A stretch of 64,000 nt of DNA from Planktothricoides sp. SR001 (GCF_001276715.1 NZ_LIUQ01000017.1:43247-107246), one strand, 5' to 3'; shown: positions 36,715-44,883, counted from the first letter of the stretch. Numbers and translations are program-made. The notes: generated from the letters alone by a model not told the origin.

Positions 36715-37629
36715 TTACTCGAATGCTTCGCCCTTACTAATATGAGACGATCCCCCAGATTCTCTTAGGGCTTGCACAAGTAAATCTGTTAACTTTAATC
36801 TTTTCCCCCATTCTTGAAGATAGTCAAAATCGAGTTTTTTCCCTTGTAATTTTAAGACACCCAAGATATCTCGCCACTGTTTTTGGGATTCGCTGTTAGC
36901 CATCCGAAACCAGAGAAGTTTTTGCAGTATTGTATCTTCCGGTGTGCAGAGATAAAAAGATTTACTCATATCTCCATCAGGACAGTGAAGTACACGACGA
37001 GACATTTGGGAAAGGGAAAATTCATCGTCTTTCATCACAAAAATGTCTGCTTTTTCGGTTGTAGTCAAATGGATAACATTAAAGGATGAAGTCTTTCTAT
37101 TCACAGCTTCTTCTACAGCGATATCGCTGATATAAAATTGATCGGCGATCGCCTTAATTAGTGACTGAATCTGACTAGCTTGGATGTTGACTACTAAATT
37201 TAAATCCTGTGTAAGTCTCACTTCCCCTTGGAGAGAACTAGCAACTGAGCCTCCTACATAATAAGGGATGTCCAATGAATTCAAGATAGATGCTAACTCA
37301 AATGCTAACCAAATTGGATCTTCTATGATTAAATCTCCCTGATATGTTAAACCAGATAAAAATTTAGCCCATTTCTCTCCTAAACGCTTTCTGATATAGT
37401 GTTGTCTGATTGTATCTGTTGAAGCGTTAGGAAACTGATTTTTAATCCCTGCTAATGCCAATATAGCCCCTCGTTTTGCTATTCGCTTAAACAGAGATTC
37501 TTTTTGGCTGGGAGTCATTTTTCGCCAGAGGTTAAACTGTACTTGTTCAGCTTCAATCGAAGTATCTATAGATTGTGTTCGGTAGTTAATCCGGTTGATA
37601 ACTGTCATAGTTAGCCTCGGTAAAGCCAT
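36715..37629 (-). CDS. Nucleotidyltransferase-like protein flanked by direct repeats
   Basis: 304 residues. The middle shows a nucleotidyltransferase-fold signature: IPYYVGGSVASSLQGEVRLT followed by QDLNLVVNI, i.e. GGSxAS then a degenerate DxD (D-L-N), which suggests reduced or altered catalysis. ADIFVMKDDEF and LCTPEDTILQKLLWFR resemble AbiEii-like/DUF6036 proteins, several of which are toxins. The first 100 residues are an unrelated helical domain. Residues around 142-150 and the later Asp could still bind metal. No antitoxin gene adjoins. The ~110-bp direct repeats on both sides suggest it moved or duplicated as a unit. Confidence 0.6.
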   Translation of the reverse strand: MALPRLTMTVINRINYRTQSIDTSIEAEQVQFNLWRKMTPSQKESLFKRIAKRGAILALAGIKNQFPNASTDTIRQHYIRKRLGEKWAKFLSGLTYQGDLIIEDPIWLAFELASILNSLDIPYYVGGSVASSLQGEVRLTQDLNLVVNIQASQIQSLIKAIADQFYISDIAVEEAVNRKTSSFNVIHLTTTEKADIFVMKDDEFSLSQMSRRVLHCPDGDMSKSFYLCTPEDTILQKLLWFRMANSESQKQWRDILGVLKLQGKKLDFDYLQEWGKRLKLTDLLVQALRESGGSSHISKGEAFE

Positions 37630-37691
37630 CAGTTAGGTGTTTAATTCTCACCCTTGAGCCTATGGGTTAGTCTAACATAAGGAATTGATTT

Positions 37692-37800
37692 TGCCCAAGA
37701 GAAAAAAAGAAAGTCTTAGAGACTTTCCCATCAGGTGAATATCACAAATTTTTACTGATTTGCTCGCGTAATGGCAAATTTGCCTTTGGTGACAAAGCCT
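37692..37800. repeat. ~110-bp direct repeat, right copy
   Basis: Partner of 36524-36636 in the same orientation. After it the sequences differ at once (GCGATCGC here, TTATTAATAGC there), so the repeat boundary is sharp. Confidence 0.85.
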
Positions 37801-37887
37801 GCGATCGCTCACTTTAATTGATCGGCATTACTTACCAATACTAGCCAGAACATCAGCCCCTATTTGAGCAATAATGCCCTCCTCGCA

Positions 37888-37960
37888 AGCAAAGAAACCA
37901 GGTTGCTTCACAAATATCTGGTTAATCAGATAAAAGTTATCACAGAAACCCGGTTTCTCC
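37888..37960 (+). repeat. AGAAACCCGGTTTCT dispersed repeat, copy 2
   Basis: AAAGAAACCAGGTTGCTTCA, CAAATATCTGGTTAATCAGA, AAAGTTATCACAGAAACCCGG. The later part is repeated at 44884-44928 and 46144-46197. It lies in the 380-base gap before the RiPP locus, which holds no convincing gene. Confidence 0.7.
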
Positions 37961-38181
37961 TCTCAGAGGCGATTCCACCCAGCGAATCCCGACGCGGGAA
38001 TCGCACCTCAAGCAAAAGAAACCGGATTTTTTCAAAAACATAGGATTTACAACTTCTGCTATAGATACTGATTTGCTAGACGTTTTCCCAAAACGAGTCC
38101 ATTCAAAATTATCTAAAGGTCTCAAAACAATCAAGCACAATAAAAATCTTAAGCAAGTCAGCCATATTCTAATGATTTTAT

Positions 38182-38592
38182 TTATATATCAGGCCGATCT
38201 ATGATTTGTTTTAAAGCATTAAGAAATTTACCATTAATATTCATAAAATCCTCCCACTTAAAGCCGCCAAACTCATCTCCCCAACCATGTGGAAGAAATA
38301 CTTGATGATCGTCTAGCTTGAACCATTCTGCCGCCTCATGAAGTTCAAAACTTGCCACAAGGTTCGCAAAAGCGTGTAAGGCATCTGATGATGTTATGAT
38401 AGCTGACAATTTTACTGTGTTATTAATTGTTAAACCAGCCTCTTCACCCTTTTCTTGAGAATTAGGTAACGATGGACATCTAAGTGAAATAAAAGCTTTT
38501 TCGTTATCTATTCGACGGATTGAAAAGGTGTACCCTGGCTTATACGATATTCTTTTTGCTAACTCACTTAATATCAGAAAATTTTCTTCCAT
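38182..38592 (-). CDS. Hypothetical protein at the end of the RiPP locus
   Basis: 136 residues, soluble, no family recognised. The sequence is a mix of strands and helices with an aromatic acidic segment FLPHGWGDEFGGFKWEDF near residue 100. A GTG at 38601 would add three residues; the ATG at 38592 is simpler. It is on the same strand as the RiPP genes, about 120 bases after the last of them, so it may be co-transcribed, but a role is not indicated. Confidence 0.55.
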   Translation of the reverse strand: MEENFLILSELAKRISYKPGYTFSIRRIDNEKAFISLRCPSLPNSQEKGEEAGLTINNTVKLSAIITSSDALHAFANLVASFELHEAAEWFKLDDHQVFLPHGWGDEFGGFKWEDFMNINGKFLNALKQIIDRPDI

Positions 38593-38712
38593 GATCTTCA
38601 CTATGTTGTTTGCTTAGTAATTAGACCAGCATTAACTGGCTTATTGCAATGTTCCTGTCTACTTATTTAGGTTTCGCGTAATCTAGTAAGAGGGATTGAG
38701 TGGGGGATCGCA

Positions 38713-39552
38713 CTACATAACAACACTTTGCTGTACTCTACCCTGGTAATCAAAAATAGATCGCAAGGTGAAAAATACATCAAGACTATTTGTTCCCTCC
38801 GTACACCCATCATGAGTAATATGTTCTGTAGGAGCTATATAAGCCTCTCCTGGTTCTACTTTTAATTTAACAACAGGATAATTTGGGAAACGCTGCATAA
38901 ATGCCCTGCAAATTCTTGAACTACCCGAAGTTTCACTAACTAGATTACCATCAACTTTAACAACCAATCTATAAAGCTGCTGAATTGATAGATTGATGAA
39001 TAAAAAATAGCGGGGTTCAGAGCCAAGATTGATTAAGATTCGATCGAGCGATGAACCACGCGGATTATCAATGTGGAGACCAACTCGGCAATCTCTATTG
39101 CCAACAGTTACAGTCATCTGGTTAGGGGCATTCCACCCAATTCCATATTTAGTTAGGTCTGCACTTTGAAGACGGAAGGTTTCAATATGATCCTGAATTA
39201 GACTGATCCCTTTCTTAACCCGATATTTTTGTAAAAAATAGTTCAAGTTTTTCTGGTTTTTGACACTACTTATCTCATTAAAATGACCTAAAATATTTTG
39301 AGGAATACTGAAAACACTTACATAAAGATTTGATGAATTATCAAGTTGACTGCTGAAAAGTATTTGTTGTTCTAACTCGGTAAGTTTTCGCCACGGTAAT
39401 CGAGGGATAATTGCATCCCGACAGTAAGGAGTAGAACATCGATCTGTTGAAACACTAGCTTCCTCTGTTCCTGAACTTAATAAAACTCGCTCTGACAAAA
39501 TTATGTTATTATAACTCGGAAATATTTTTACCCCTTCAATAAGTTGATACAT
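38713..39552 (-). CDS. Putative Fe(II)/2-oxoglutarate-type oxygenase of the RiPP locus
   Basis: 279 residues. The middle shows RVGLHIDNPRG (His160-x-Asp162), later APTEHITHDG (His244 or His247) and FTLRSIF (Arg264): the HxD...H...R arrangement and spacing of cupin-fold Fe(II)/2-oxoglutarate oxygenases. KVEPGEAYIAPTEHITHDG also resembles the strand and turn that carry the distal histidine in aspartyl/asparaginyl hydroxylase-like proteins. I infer that it oxidises the precursor peptide, because it sits behind the maturase and HExxH genes. The family cannot be named with confidence. It starts 46 bases after the broken glycosyltransferase. Confidence 0.6.
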   Translation of the reverse strand: MYQLIEGVKIFPSYNNIILSERVLLSSGTEEASVSTDRCSTPYCRDAIIPRLPWRKLTELEQQILFSSQLDNSSNLYVSVFSIPQNILGHFNEISSVKNQKNLNYFLQKYRVKKGISLIQDHIETFRLQSADLTKYGIGWNAPNQMTVTVGNRDCRVGLHIDNPRGSSLDRILINLGSEPRYFLFINLSIQQLYRLVVKVDGNLVSETSGSSRICRAFMQRFPNYPVVKLKVEPGEAYIAPTEHITHDGCTEGTNSLDVFFTLRSIFDYQGRVQQSVVM

Positions 39553-39598
39553 ATATTATTTACTTCTAGATAGTATAAACTCAAAATTTGCTGGTAAA

Positions 39599-40234
39599 CT
39601 AACATAAGCACATCAGAGCGTCAAAGACCTGTTGTGATGTAATAGATGTAATAGAATCAGAAGTAATATGTTTATGGGGGGCAAACCGAAAACCCCATTT
39701 TTGGGTATTAGTTGGTCCAAAAATACCTACTCCTGGTACACGAAATAAGTCCGCAGCATGAAGCATACAGGAGTCAACACCCAGGAAAAGGTCAGCAACA
39801 CTTAATAAAGCAAATGATAATTCTAGAGGAATGCCAGATACATCAAAAATTCGATTTTTATAATATGCCAATTCCAAAGGTAAGTTGTGATGCATACCTA
39901 AAATAATAACTATGTAGTCATTCTGAACTGACAAAAATTTATCTATTGTCCTTATGAATTTGTCGGCTGACCATATTTTTCTTGGCTTAGTATCTGTGTG
40001 TACAATGAATGAGTAGTTTATTTTTTTTCATAGACACTTTTAAATCTTGAACTAGCGTTAAATATTTTTTTACATAGGTAAAATTACTAAAATATTCAAT
40101 GTTAATTTGAGAAATGATAATCGACCTGAGAAGATGTTATAAAGCGCACGAACAGCTGGTAATGCGATAAGGTCATCGCCAATACCATTAGCAAAAAAAC
40201 CTACTGGCTGCTTAAAATTTTTAGGATATAGCAT
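39599..40234 (-). pseudogene. Family-9 glycosyltransferase (heptosyltransferase-like), frameshifted
   Basis: The ATG at 40234 overlaps the stop of the preceding gene (TGATG) and begins MLYPKNFKQPVGFFANGIGD, a GT9 N-terminus (GIGDDLIALPAVRAL). Homology then breaks: first near TCATTTCTCAAATT (about 40105), where the frame shifts, and again at a run of eight A/T (40021-40028), after which the original reading resumes as NYSFIVHTDTKPRKIW and runs to the C-terminal LFLGVDSCMLHAADLFRVPG and VGIFGPTNTQKWG. The donor-binding C-terminal half is intact in 39599-39934. Two frameshifts, one in a homopolymer, mean a recent pseudogene, a sequencing error, or slippage-controlled expression. Confidence 0.7.
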
Positions 40235-41478
40235 CAGCTATTTTTACCTTCTTTAACTACAGAATGTAAATTATCAACACAAGCACTAACTAAAAGCTTG
40301 CCTGCATCAGTCAACGCTTCAGACTTTATTAAACCTTGATAAGCTACATCGGCAAAACTAAGTGTTTCAACCCAGTAACTCTCAGCTTGCGAGTACAAAT
40401 TTCCCGATGAAAAACAAGGAGAAGATAAAAGTTTAGTCCATACAGCCGCTCCTGCTGAAAAGGTCATTAGAGCATGAATAACCTGTCTGAGGGGACGGTT
40501 TCTGTTTTTCCAGGGAGAGAAGACCTCTGGTGAATTCCCGTCTGTTGTGTAAAGGCGCACATTTTTTTCTACCAGATTAACTTTAGTATGGAAAAACTCA
40601 TGCACCATTTGTACGCATAAGTGGCATCTTTCTTCGAGCCGATCGATTTCAGAATCGAAGTCCTGCCAAGCCCAACCAGGCAACGATGATACAGAACCAG
40701 CTTTGCGTATAGTAGGAGAGTAACGAGGCAAAACAGTGTAAACCTTCATCGCCCGACTCATACTTACACCAAGCCCCATATCTAAGAATGGAAGTATGTC
40801 TAAGCAGAGCCGGATCTCATTATGCCTAGTGTTGACAACTGTGATACTATCAACATAGTTTTTTTCAATAAAGTTAAACTCATTTCCCGCTGCGGCTGGT
40901 TGAGTTATCGCTGTGGAAATACGAATTCCTGACCGCGTAAAGCTGTCTGGCAGCCAAGTTATGCAATCAGATCGATCGTCAAACAGTAGGTTAATCATTT
41001 GTTCTGTAATTTCTCCTAGATCGCTATCTCGCTTTACAGCCGCAACGCCAGCTAAGGTAGGAAAGCAAACAAGAGAGCCAACAGTGACCTTTACTTTTTT
41101 GAGAGGTTCTAACCCTAAACTAAAGCCTCCACTCAGCGGTGAAAACAAAGCATAGAAATCGATTAGGCAATCGTTAATACTATCAGTTTCACTGTTCACA
41201 TAAGCTTGGAAAAGTGAGCCAGATTTTGCTTCAAGTTCCCTATATTGCAGAAATAAACCGCTCAATATATTCACGTCTTCACTTTGCTTGAGAAGCGCCG
41301 CCGCTAACTCATAACCTTGATTGCTAAGAATATGCAGCATAGCTAGGTGTCGAGTAGCTGACTGATCGGCATATTCAATTAAAGCATTTTGATAGAACAG
41401 TTGAGTGTCATCTAACTTACAGGTCAATTCCAAGTCAACAGTCCCAATTTTAGTTTCTTGCTTTGGACAAATGCTCAT
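40234..41478 (-). CDS. HExxH-type peptide-modifying protein (putative 2OG-dependent peptide beta-hydroxylase)
   Basis: 414 residues, a member of the HEXXH-motif peptide modification family found beside FxsB-type radical SAM enzymes (I recall the current family name as aKG-HExxH-type peptide beta-hydroxylase). The motif is VQMVHEFFHTKVNLV, His293-Glu294-x-x-His297. The N-terminal half (1-200) is helical; a strand-rich section with VYTVLPRYSPTIRKAGSVSS precedes the motif; APAVWTKLL-like helices follow. The family is reported to hydroxylate side chains of RiPP precursors. It begins 12 bases after the maturase stop, so the genes form one operon. Confidence 0.75.
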   Translation of the reverse strand: MSICPKQETKIGTVDLELTCKLDDTQLFYQNALIEYADQSATRHLAMLHILSNQGYELAAALLKQSEDVNILSGLFLQYRELEAKSGSLFQAYVNSETDSINDCLIDFYALFSPLSGGFSLGLEPLKKVKVTVGSLVCFPTLAGVAAVKRDSDLGEITEQMINLLFDDRSDCITWLPDSFTRSGIRISTAITQPAAAGNEFNFIEKNYVDSITVVNTRHNEIRLCLDILPFLDMGLGVSMSRAMKVYTVLPRYSPTIRKAGSVSSLPGWAWQDFDSEIDRLEERCHLCVQMVHEFFHTKVNLVEKNVRLYTTDGNSPEVFSPWKNRNRPLRQVIHALMTFSAGAAVWTKLLSSPCFSSGNLYSQAESYWVETLSFADVAYQGLIKSEALTDAGKLLVSACVDNLHSVVKEGKNS

Positions 41479-41490
41479 AACTTAATGTTT

Positions 41491-42669
41491 TTATGAGATA
41501 GCTGAAAGTTCAGTGGATAAGTAATTTCTGATATGCTCGATGAGAATCATCATATCTTCGCAATAAACTGATTCCCTATTAAAGCCATTTTGGGAACTAT
41601 AACGATGAGGAAGATATCCGCCACCACAAATTTCAAATAATTGACAATCAAAACACTTCTGAGGTGCAGAAAAACGTTTTATAGATAGTGCTTTGACGAG
41701 AGGCAAAGACTCTAAAGTCTCAATCGGATCGGATTCCAGCGACATCCCTGTTTTGGTTGCGCCATGATAGGCTGTTTTGAGAACATCTAGCCCGTGATAA
41801 GTGCCATCGGTTTCAACTATGATTACTCCATTACTTAATGCCCCATAGGAATCAAATCCTCTCTGTCCACCCATTAAAAGCTTCATTAGAGTTCTGAATA
41901 TACGAACTTCCATACTGGTTTCTGAAGCTATCCAATAATCGAAAAGAGAGGATAGCCATCGACCAAAAGTTCCTGGGGGATACTTATCGTATGGAAAAGT
42001 ATCATAGTTAAAGTCGGGTAGAAGAAAATCTATAGAAGTGGTGTTGAATTTTTCAAAAAATGTCAATAGATCATAAGGATCTATTTCTGGATTGGCAACG
42101 GTGAGAAAACCTCCAAACACAGACGCGCCAGACTTGGGATTACGCAACTTTTCTACACCAGCTATAACTTGAGAAAAGCTTCCATTTCCTTTTGCGTCAA
42201 CTCGCATACGATCGTTCCATTCTTGCGGTCCATCAATACTTACACCCGCACGAACATTAAAGTCTTGGAGTACCTGCACAATGTCATCGTCTACCAGCGT
42301 TGCATTCGTTTGAAGTCCGAATCCGAACTTTACATCCGCTTCAATATCATGAAAATTATTCGACAAAATTGTGAAGAACTCTCTAAGTCTAGCGGCTCCG
42401 AGTAGAAGAGGCTCACCACCATGAAAGACCACAAGAATCTGTTTTAACTCACGAATACGAACATAGCTGCTGAGACGATCTGCTAGAAGCTGGATCGTCT
42501 CAGCAGTCATAAAGACTGGCTGATCTCGCCAAGTTTGATCTGGGTGTTCGTACATATAGCAATAAGAACACTTGAGATTGCAACGACTCACGACTTTAAC
42601 TACAAAAGTTGTTATCGGTCGCACTTCGTAAAACTCAGTTCTCTGGGGTAGAAGCAACTCAAGTGACAT
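41491..42669 (-). CDS. Radical SAM/SPASM peptide maturase (FxsB/three-residue-cyclophane type)
   Basis: 392 residues from the ATG at 42669 (the frame extends 14 codons further without support). The S-adenosylmethionine cluster motif is CNLKCSYCY (Cys30, Cys34, Cys37), GGEP follows at 84-87, and the C-terminal SPASM region carries Cys339, Cys342, Cys348 and Cys370 (CFDCQLFEICGGG). Sequence style (MYEHPDQTWRDQP, HGGEPLLLG, LQTNATL) places it with FxsB and related enzymes that join an aromatic side chain to the residue two positions on, making cyclophanes. The likely substrates are the two precursor genes directly upstream, 92 bases from the nearer one. Confidence 0.8.
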   Translation of the reverse strand: MSLELLLPQRTEFYEVRPITTFVVKVVSRCNLKCSYCYMYEHPDQTWRDQPVFMTAETIQLLADRLSSYVRIRELKQILVVFHGGEPLLLGAARLREFFTILSNNFHDIEADVKFGFGLQTNATLVDDDIVQVLQDFNVRAGVSIDGPQEWNDRMRVDAKGNGSFSQVIAGVEKLRNPKSGASVFGGFLTVANPEIDPYDLLTFFEKFNTTSIDFLLPDFNYDTFPYDKYPPGTFGRWLSSLFDYWIASETSMEVRIFRTLMKLLMGGQRGFDSYGALSNGVIIVETDGTYHGLDVLKTAYHGATKTGMSLESDPIETLESLPLVKALSIKRFSAPQKCFDCQLFEICGGGYLPHRYSSQNGFNRESVYCEDMMILIEHIRNYLSTELSAIS

Positions 42670-42761
42670 AAATCTTTCCTTTAAAGCTACATTATTGAAA
42701 AACCAAATCATTTTTGGCTAAAAGCCTTTTAAGCCAAGCACTTTCTCTGTAAAAAGCAAAC

Positions 42762-42938
42762 TCAATCTTTATTGTGGCTACTGAAATCACGCCAAGCAAT
42801 TGGCTCTTTGCCCATCCGTTCCGCTTGAATCGCTTGAATTGCGGCTACAACTTTTGGGTTTATTTTCTGTAGCTGTTCTTCTTTCAACTCATTAACTGCA
42901 AGTTTAGTAACAGGTTTATTTCCTTGATAAACGGTCAT
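42762..42938 (-). CDS. RiPP precursor peptide 1
   Basis: 58 codons from an ATG with GAGG-AAAATAA upstream: MTVYQGNKPVTKLAVNELKE begins a charged leader, and the C-terminus reads KEPIAWRDFSSHNKD. The segment from INPKVV to FSSHN is identical in precursor 2, while the residues 5-25 and the last two differ. The core contains Trp49-Arg50-Asp51 and Phe52-Ser53-Ser54, both aromatic-x-x triplets of the kind cross-linked by the neighbouring maturase class; FSS also fits the FxS motif of FxsA-type precursors. A short hairpin (42716-42735) lies between it and the maturase gene and could limit read-through. Confidence 0.75.
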   Translation of the reverse strand: MTVYQGNKPVTKLAVNELKEEQLQKINPKVVAAIQAIQAERMGKEPIAWRDFSSHNKD

Positions 42939-43105
42939 TTATTTTCCTCACTCATTAATTAAATGGATGTACAAATCAGTTTTCCGGGAGATCAGCAACT
43001 CAAGTGACATAAGTATTTCGTGTTTCGTCGAAGCTGCTCTGAAAAACAAAATAATTTTTGGCTAAAAGCCTTTGAAGCCAAGCACTTTCTTTGGAAAAAG
43101 CCGAC

Positions 43106-43282
43106 TCAACTTTGATTGTGACTACTGAAATCACGCCAAGCAATTGGCTCTTTGCCCATCCGTTCCGCTTGAATCGCTTGAATTGCGGCTACAACTTTTG
43201 GATTTATTTGCTGTAGCTGTTCATCTTTAAAATCGCTCCATGTCAGTTGAGCAACAGGTTGAGAACTCTGATAAACAGTCAT
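43106..43282 (-). CDS. RiPP precursor peptide 2
   Basis: 58 codons, first gene of the locus: MTVYQSSQPVAQLTWSDFKD at the start, KEPIAWRDFSSHNQS at the end. It shares 31 consecutive residues with precursor 1. Unlike precursor 1 it has a second Trp-x-Asp-Phe motif in the leader (Trp15-Ser16-Asp17-Phe18) mirroring Trp49-Arg50-Asp51-Phe52 in the core. ATG with an AGGAAGATAA ribosome site. Both precursors lie in a ~340-bp tandem duplication. Promoter expected in 43283-43497, shared with the divergent STAND gene. Confidence 0.75.
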   Translation of the reverse strand: MTVYQSSQPVAQLTWSDFKDEQLQQINPKVVAAIQAIQAERMGKEPIAWRDFSSHNQS

Positions 43283-43462
43283 TTATCTTCCTTTAGATTT
43301 GATTGATTGAGTTGAGGACTCCCCCATTTTCCTTGCTAATGAAATCTTTGTCTAGTCTCAAAATGTCCTATTTTGCCGCCAACTTTTTCCTGCTTTTATT
43401 CTCTTTCAATCTACTTTTGTATTAAAATATCTCAAAATATACTAAAATGTCTAACACTGTGC

Positions 43463-43468
43463 TATAAT
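43463..43468 (+). promoter_or_regulatory. -10 element and AAAATRT repeats ahead of the STAND gene
   Basis: TATAAT lies 29 bases before the ATG, in the context TGCTATAATAC. Directly upstream (about 43424-43452) are three AAAATATC/AAAATATA/AAAATGTC units about 12 bases apart, plausible operator half-sites. No clear -35 is visible. The same 215-base gap must carry the promoter for the precursor genes in the other direction. Confidence 0.5.
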
Positions 43469-43497
43469 ACACAAAATGCTCGCACCTACCTGACCCA

Positions 43498-44883
43498 ATG
43501 AATATTAAAGAAATGTTACATATAGCTGATAAGGTAGTCTTGGAGAAAACCGGTCAACACCTTGACGATTTACAAGAAGCGATACTGCGCGGAACTCTAC
43601 AACGTAAAACATATAAGCAAATAGCTAAAGATTTTGACTGTTCAGAAAGTCGTGTTAGGAATGCAGGTTCGCAATTATGGCAGATACTTTCAGAAGAATT
43701 GGGAGAAGATGTTAGTAAAACCAATTTTCGAGCGGCAATTGAAAGGTTACAAAACTATAATGTTGTGAACTTTGCACAAAGAGTGACACAAAACGTGAGT
43801 GGTAGTTTTAACATATGTGGCGAAACTAGACACCTACCCGATATACCAAACTCACATCGACCTAATGAAGAAACAACTAACACAAAACAAACTAAAACAT
43901 CGCATCACGATTTAAGCGAGATGCCGGAGTTGGGTGCTTTCTACTCACGCACTCCCGAACTCGACACTCTCACCTCCTGGATGATACAACAACGCTGTCG
44001 CCTCATAGCCCTCACGGGTATCTGCGGCATCGGCAAAACATCTCTAGCAGTACAACTCGTACAGCAGATAAAAGATGAGTTTGAGTATGTAATTTGGCGC
44101 ACTATAGACGCATCGCACACCCTCGACGAATTTGAACACGAACTAATTCAGTTTTTCTTGCAGTCAGAAAAGCTGGATTCTTCTGCAACTAATCCCAAAC
44201 GCTTACCTCTGATTAAATATTTACAAAAATATCGCTGTTTAATTATCTTAGATGACGTTCACCACCTTTTCTGTAGTGGCGAATTGGCAGGACAGTATAA
44301 GCCTGAATATGAAGAATATAGAGCGTTCTTGAAACAGATAGAAAAATTATCTCATCGAAGTTGCTTTCTGCTCATCGGTTGGGAACAACCGAGGGAATTT
44401 CCTCAAATTACCAGTAAAAATAGCCCGATTCAAACTTTACAACTCATGGGTTTAGATGTTGAAGCTAGTGCTGAAATTATCAAAGATCATGGATTAGGAC
44501 AAATTGACCACTACTCAAGACTTATTCATGACTATCAAGGCAACCCTTTATGGTTAAAAAGCGTGGCGACTATCATTCAAGAGTTGGGAGTAAGTATGAC
44601 TGATTTACTACCAGATGATACTCTATTGTTACCAGAAGATTTGAAGGATGTTTTACAGCAACAATTTAGTCGCTTATCGGCCAGAGAAAACGTAGTAATG
44701 TCTTTATTAGCAACAGTAAGAGAACCAATTAATCTGGCAATGTTAGCAGAAAATAGTGAAGTTATGTTGTCAGATTTATTTAATGTCCTACATTCTTTAT
44801 CGCGCCGTTGCTTGATACAGCAGGAAGGTAGTTGTTATCTTTTACAACCCGTATTGAGAGAATATATCAAAACCGAATTATAA
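43498..44883 (+). CDS. STAND/NB-ARC-type NTPase with N-terminal vMAP-like HTH
   Basis: 461 residues. Residues 1-90 form a helix-turn-helix domain (LDDLQEAILRGTLQRKTYKQ, then IAKDFDCSESRVRNAGSQLW) found at the N-terminus of many cyanobacterial signalling ATPases (vMAP type); the same domain is in the gene at 54651. A linker leads to an NB-ARC/AAA ATPase: P-loop GICGIGKTS (174-182), Walker B CLIILDDVHHLF, then a GNPLWLKSVA motif and a winged-helix region to the end. No C-terminal sensor (WD40, TPR, pentapeptide) or effector is present, so it is shorter than usual STAND proteins. Divergent from the RiPP operon; it may regulate it, or be an unrelated defence-type protein. Confidence 0.75.
   Translation: MNIKEMLHIADKVVLEKTGQHLDDLQEAILRGTLQRKTYKQIAKDFDCSESRVRNAGSQLWQILSEELGEDVSKTNFRAAIERLQNYNVVNFAQRVTQNVSGSFNICGETRHLPDIPNSHRPNEETTNTKQTKTSHHDLSEMPELGAFYSRTPELDTLTSWMIQQRCRLIALTGICGIGKTSLAVQLVQQIKDEFEYVIWRTIDASHTLDEFEHELIQFFLQSEKLDSSATNPKRLPLIKYLQKYRCLIILDDVHHLFCSGELAGQYKPEYEEYRAFLKQIEKLSHRSCFLLIGWEQPREFPQITSKNSPIQTLQLMGLDVEASAEIIKDHGLGQIDHYSRLIHDYQGNPLWLKSVATIIQELGVSMTDLLPDDTLLLPEDLKDVLQQQFSRLSARENVVMSLLATVREPINLAMLAENSEVMLSDLFNVLHSLSRRCLIQQEGSCYLLQPVLREYIKTEL

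Larger units (their letters stand above)
42652..43300. repeat. Tandem duplication creating two precursors and a maturase stub
   Basis: Unit A (about 42652-42965) contains the maturase start, the spacer and precursor 1; unit B (about 42990-43300) contains a stub of the same maturase start (ATG at 43010, MSLELL then divergence to a stop), a similar spacer and precursor 2. The matching points are 341-344 bases apart. The precursor 3' halves are nearly identical in DNA, while their 5' halves have diverged. Confidence 0.8.
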
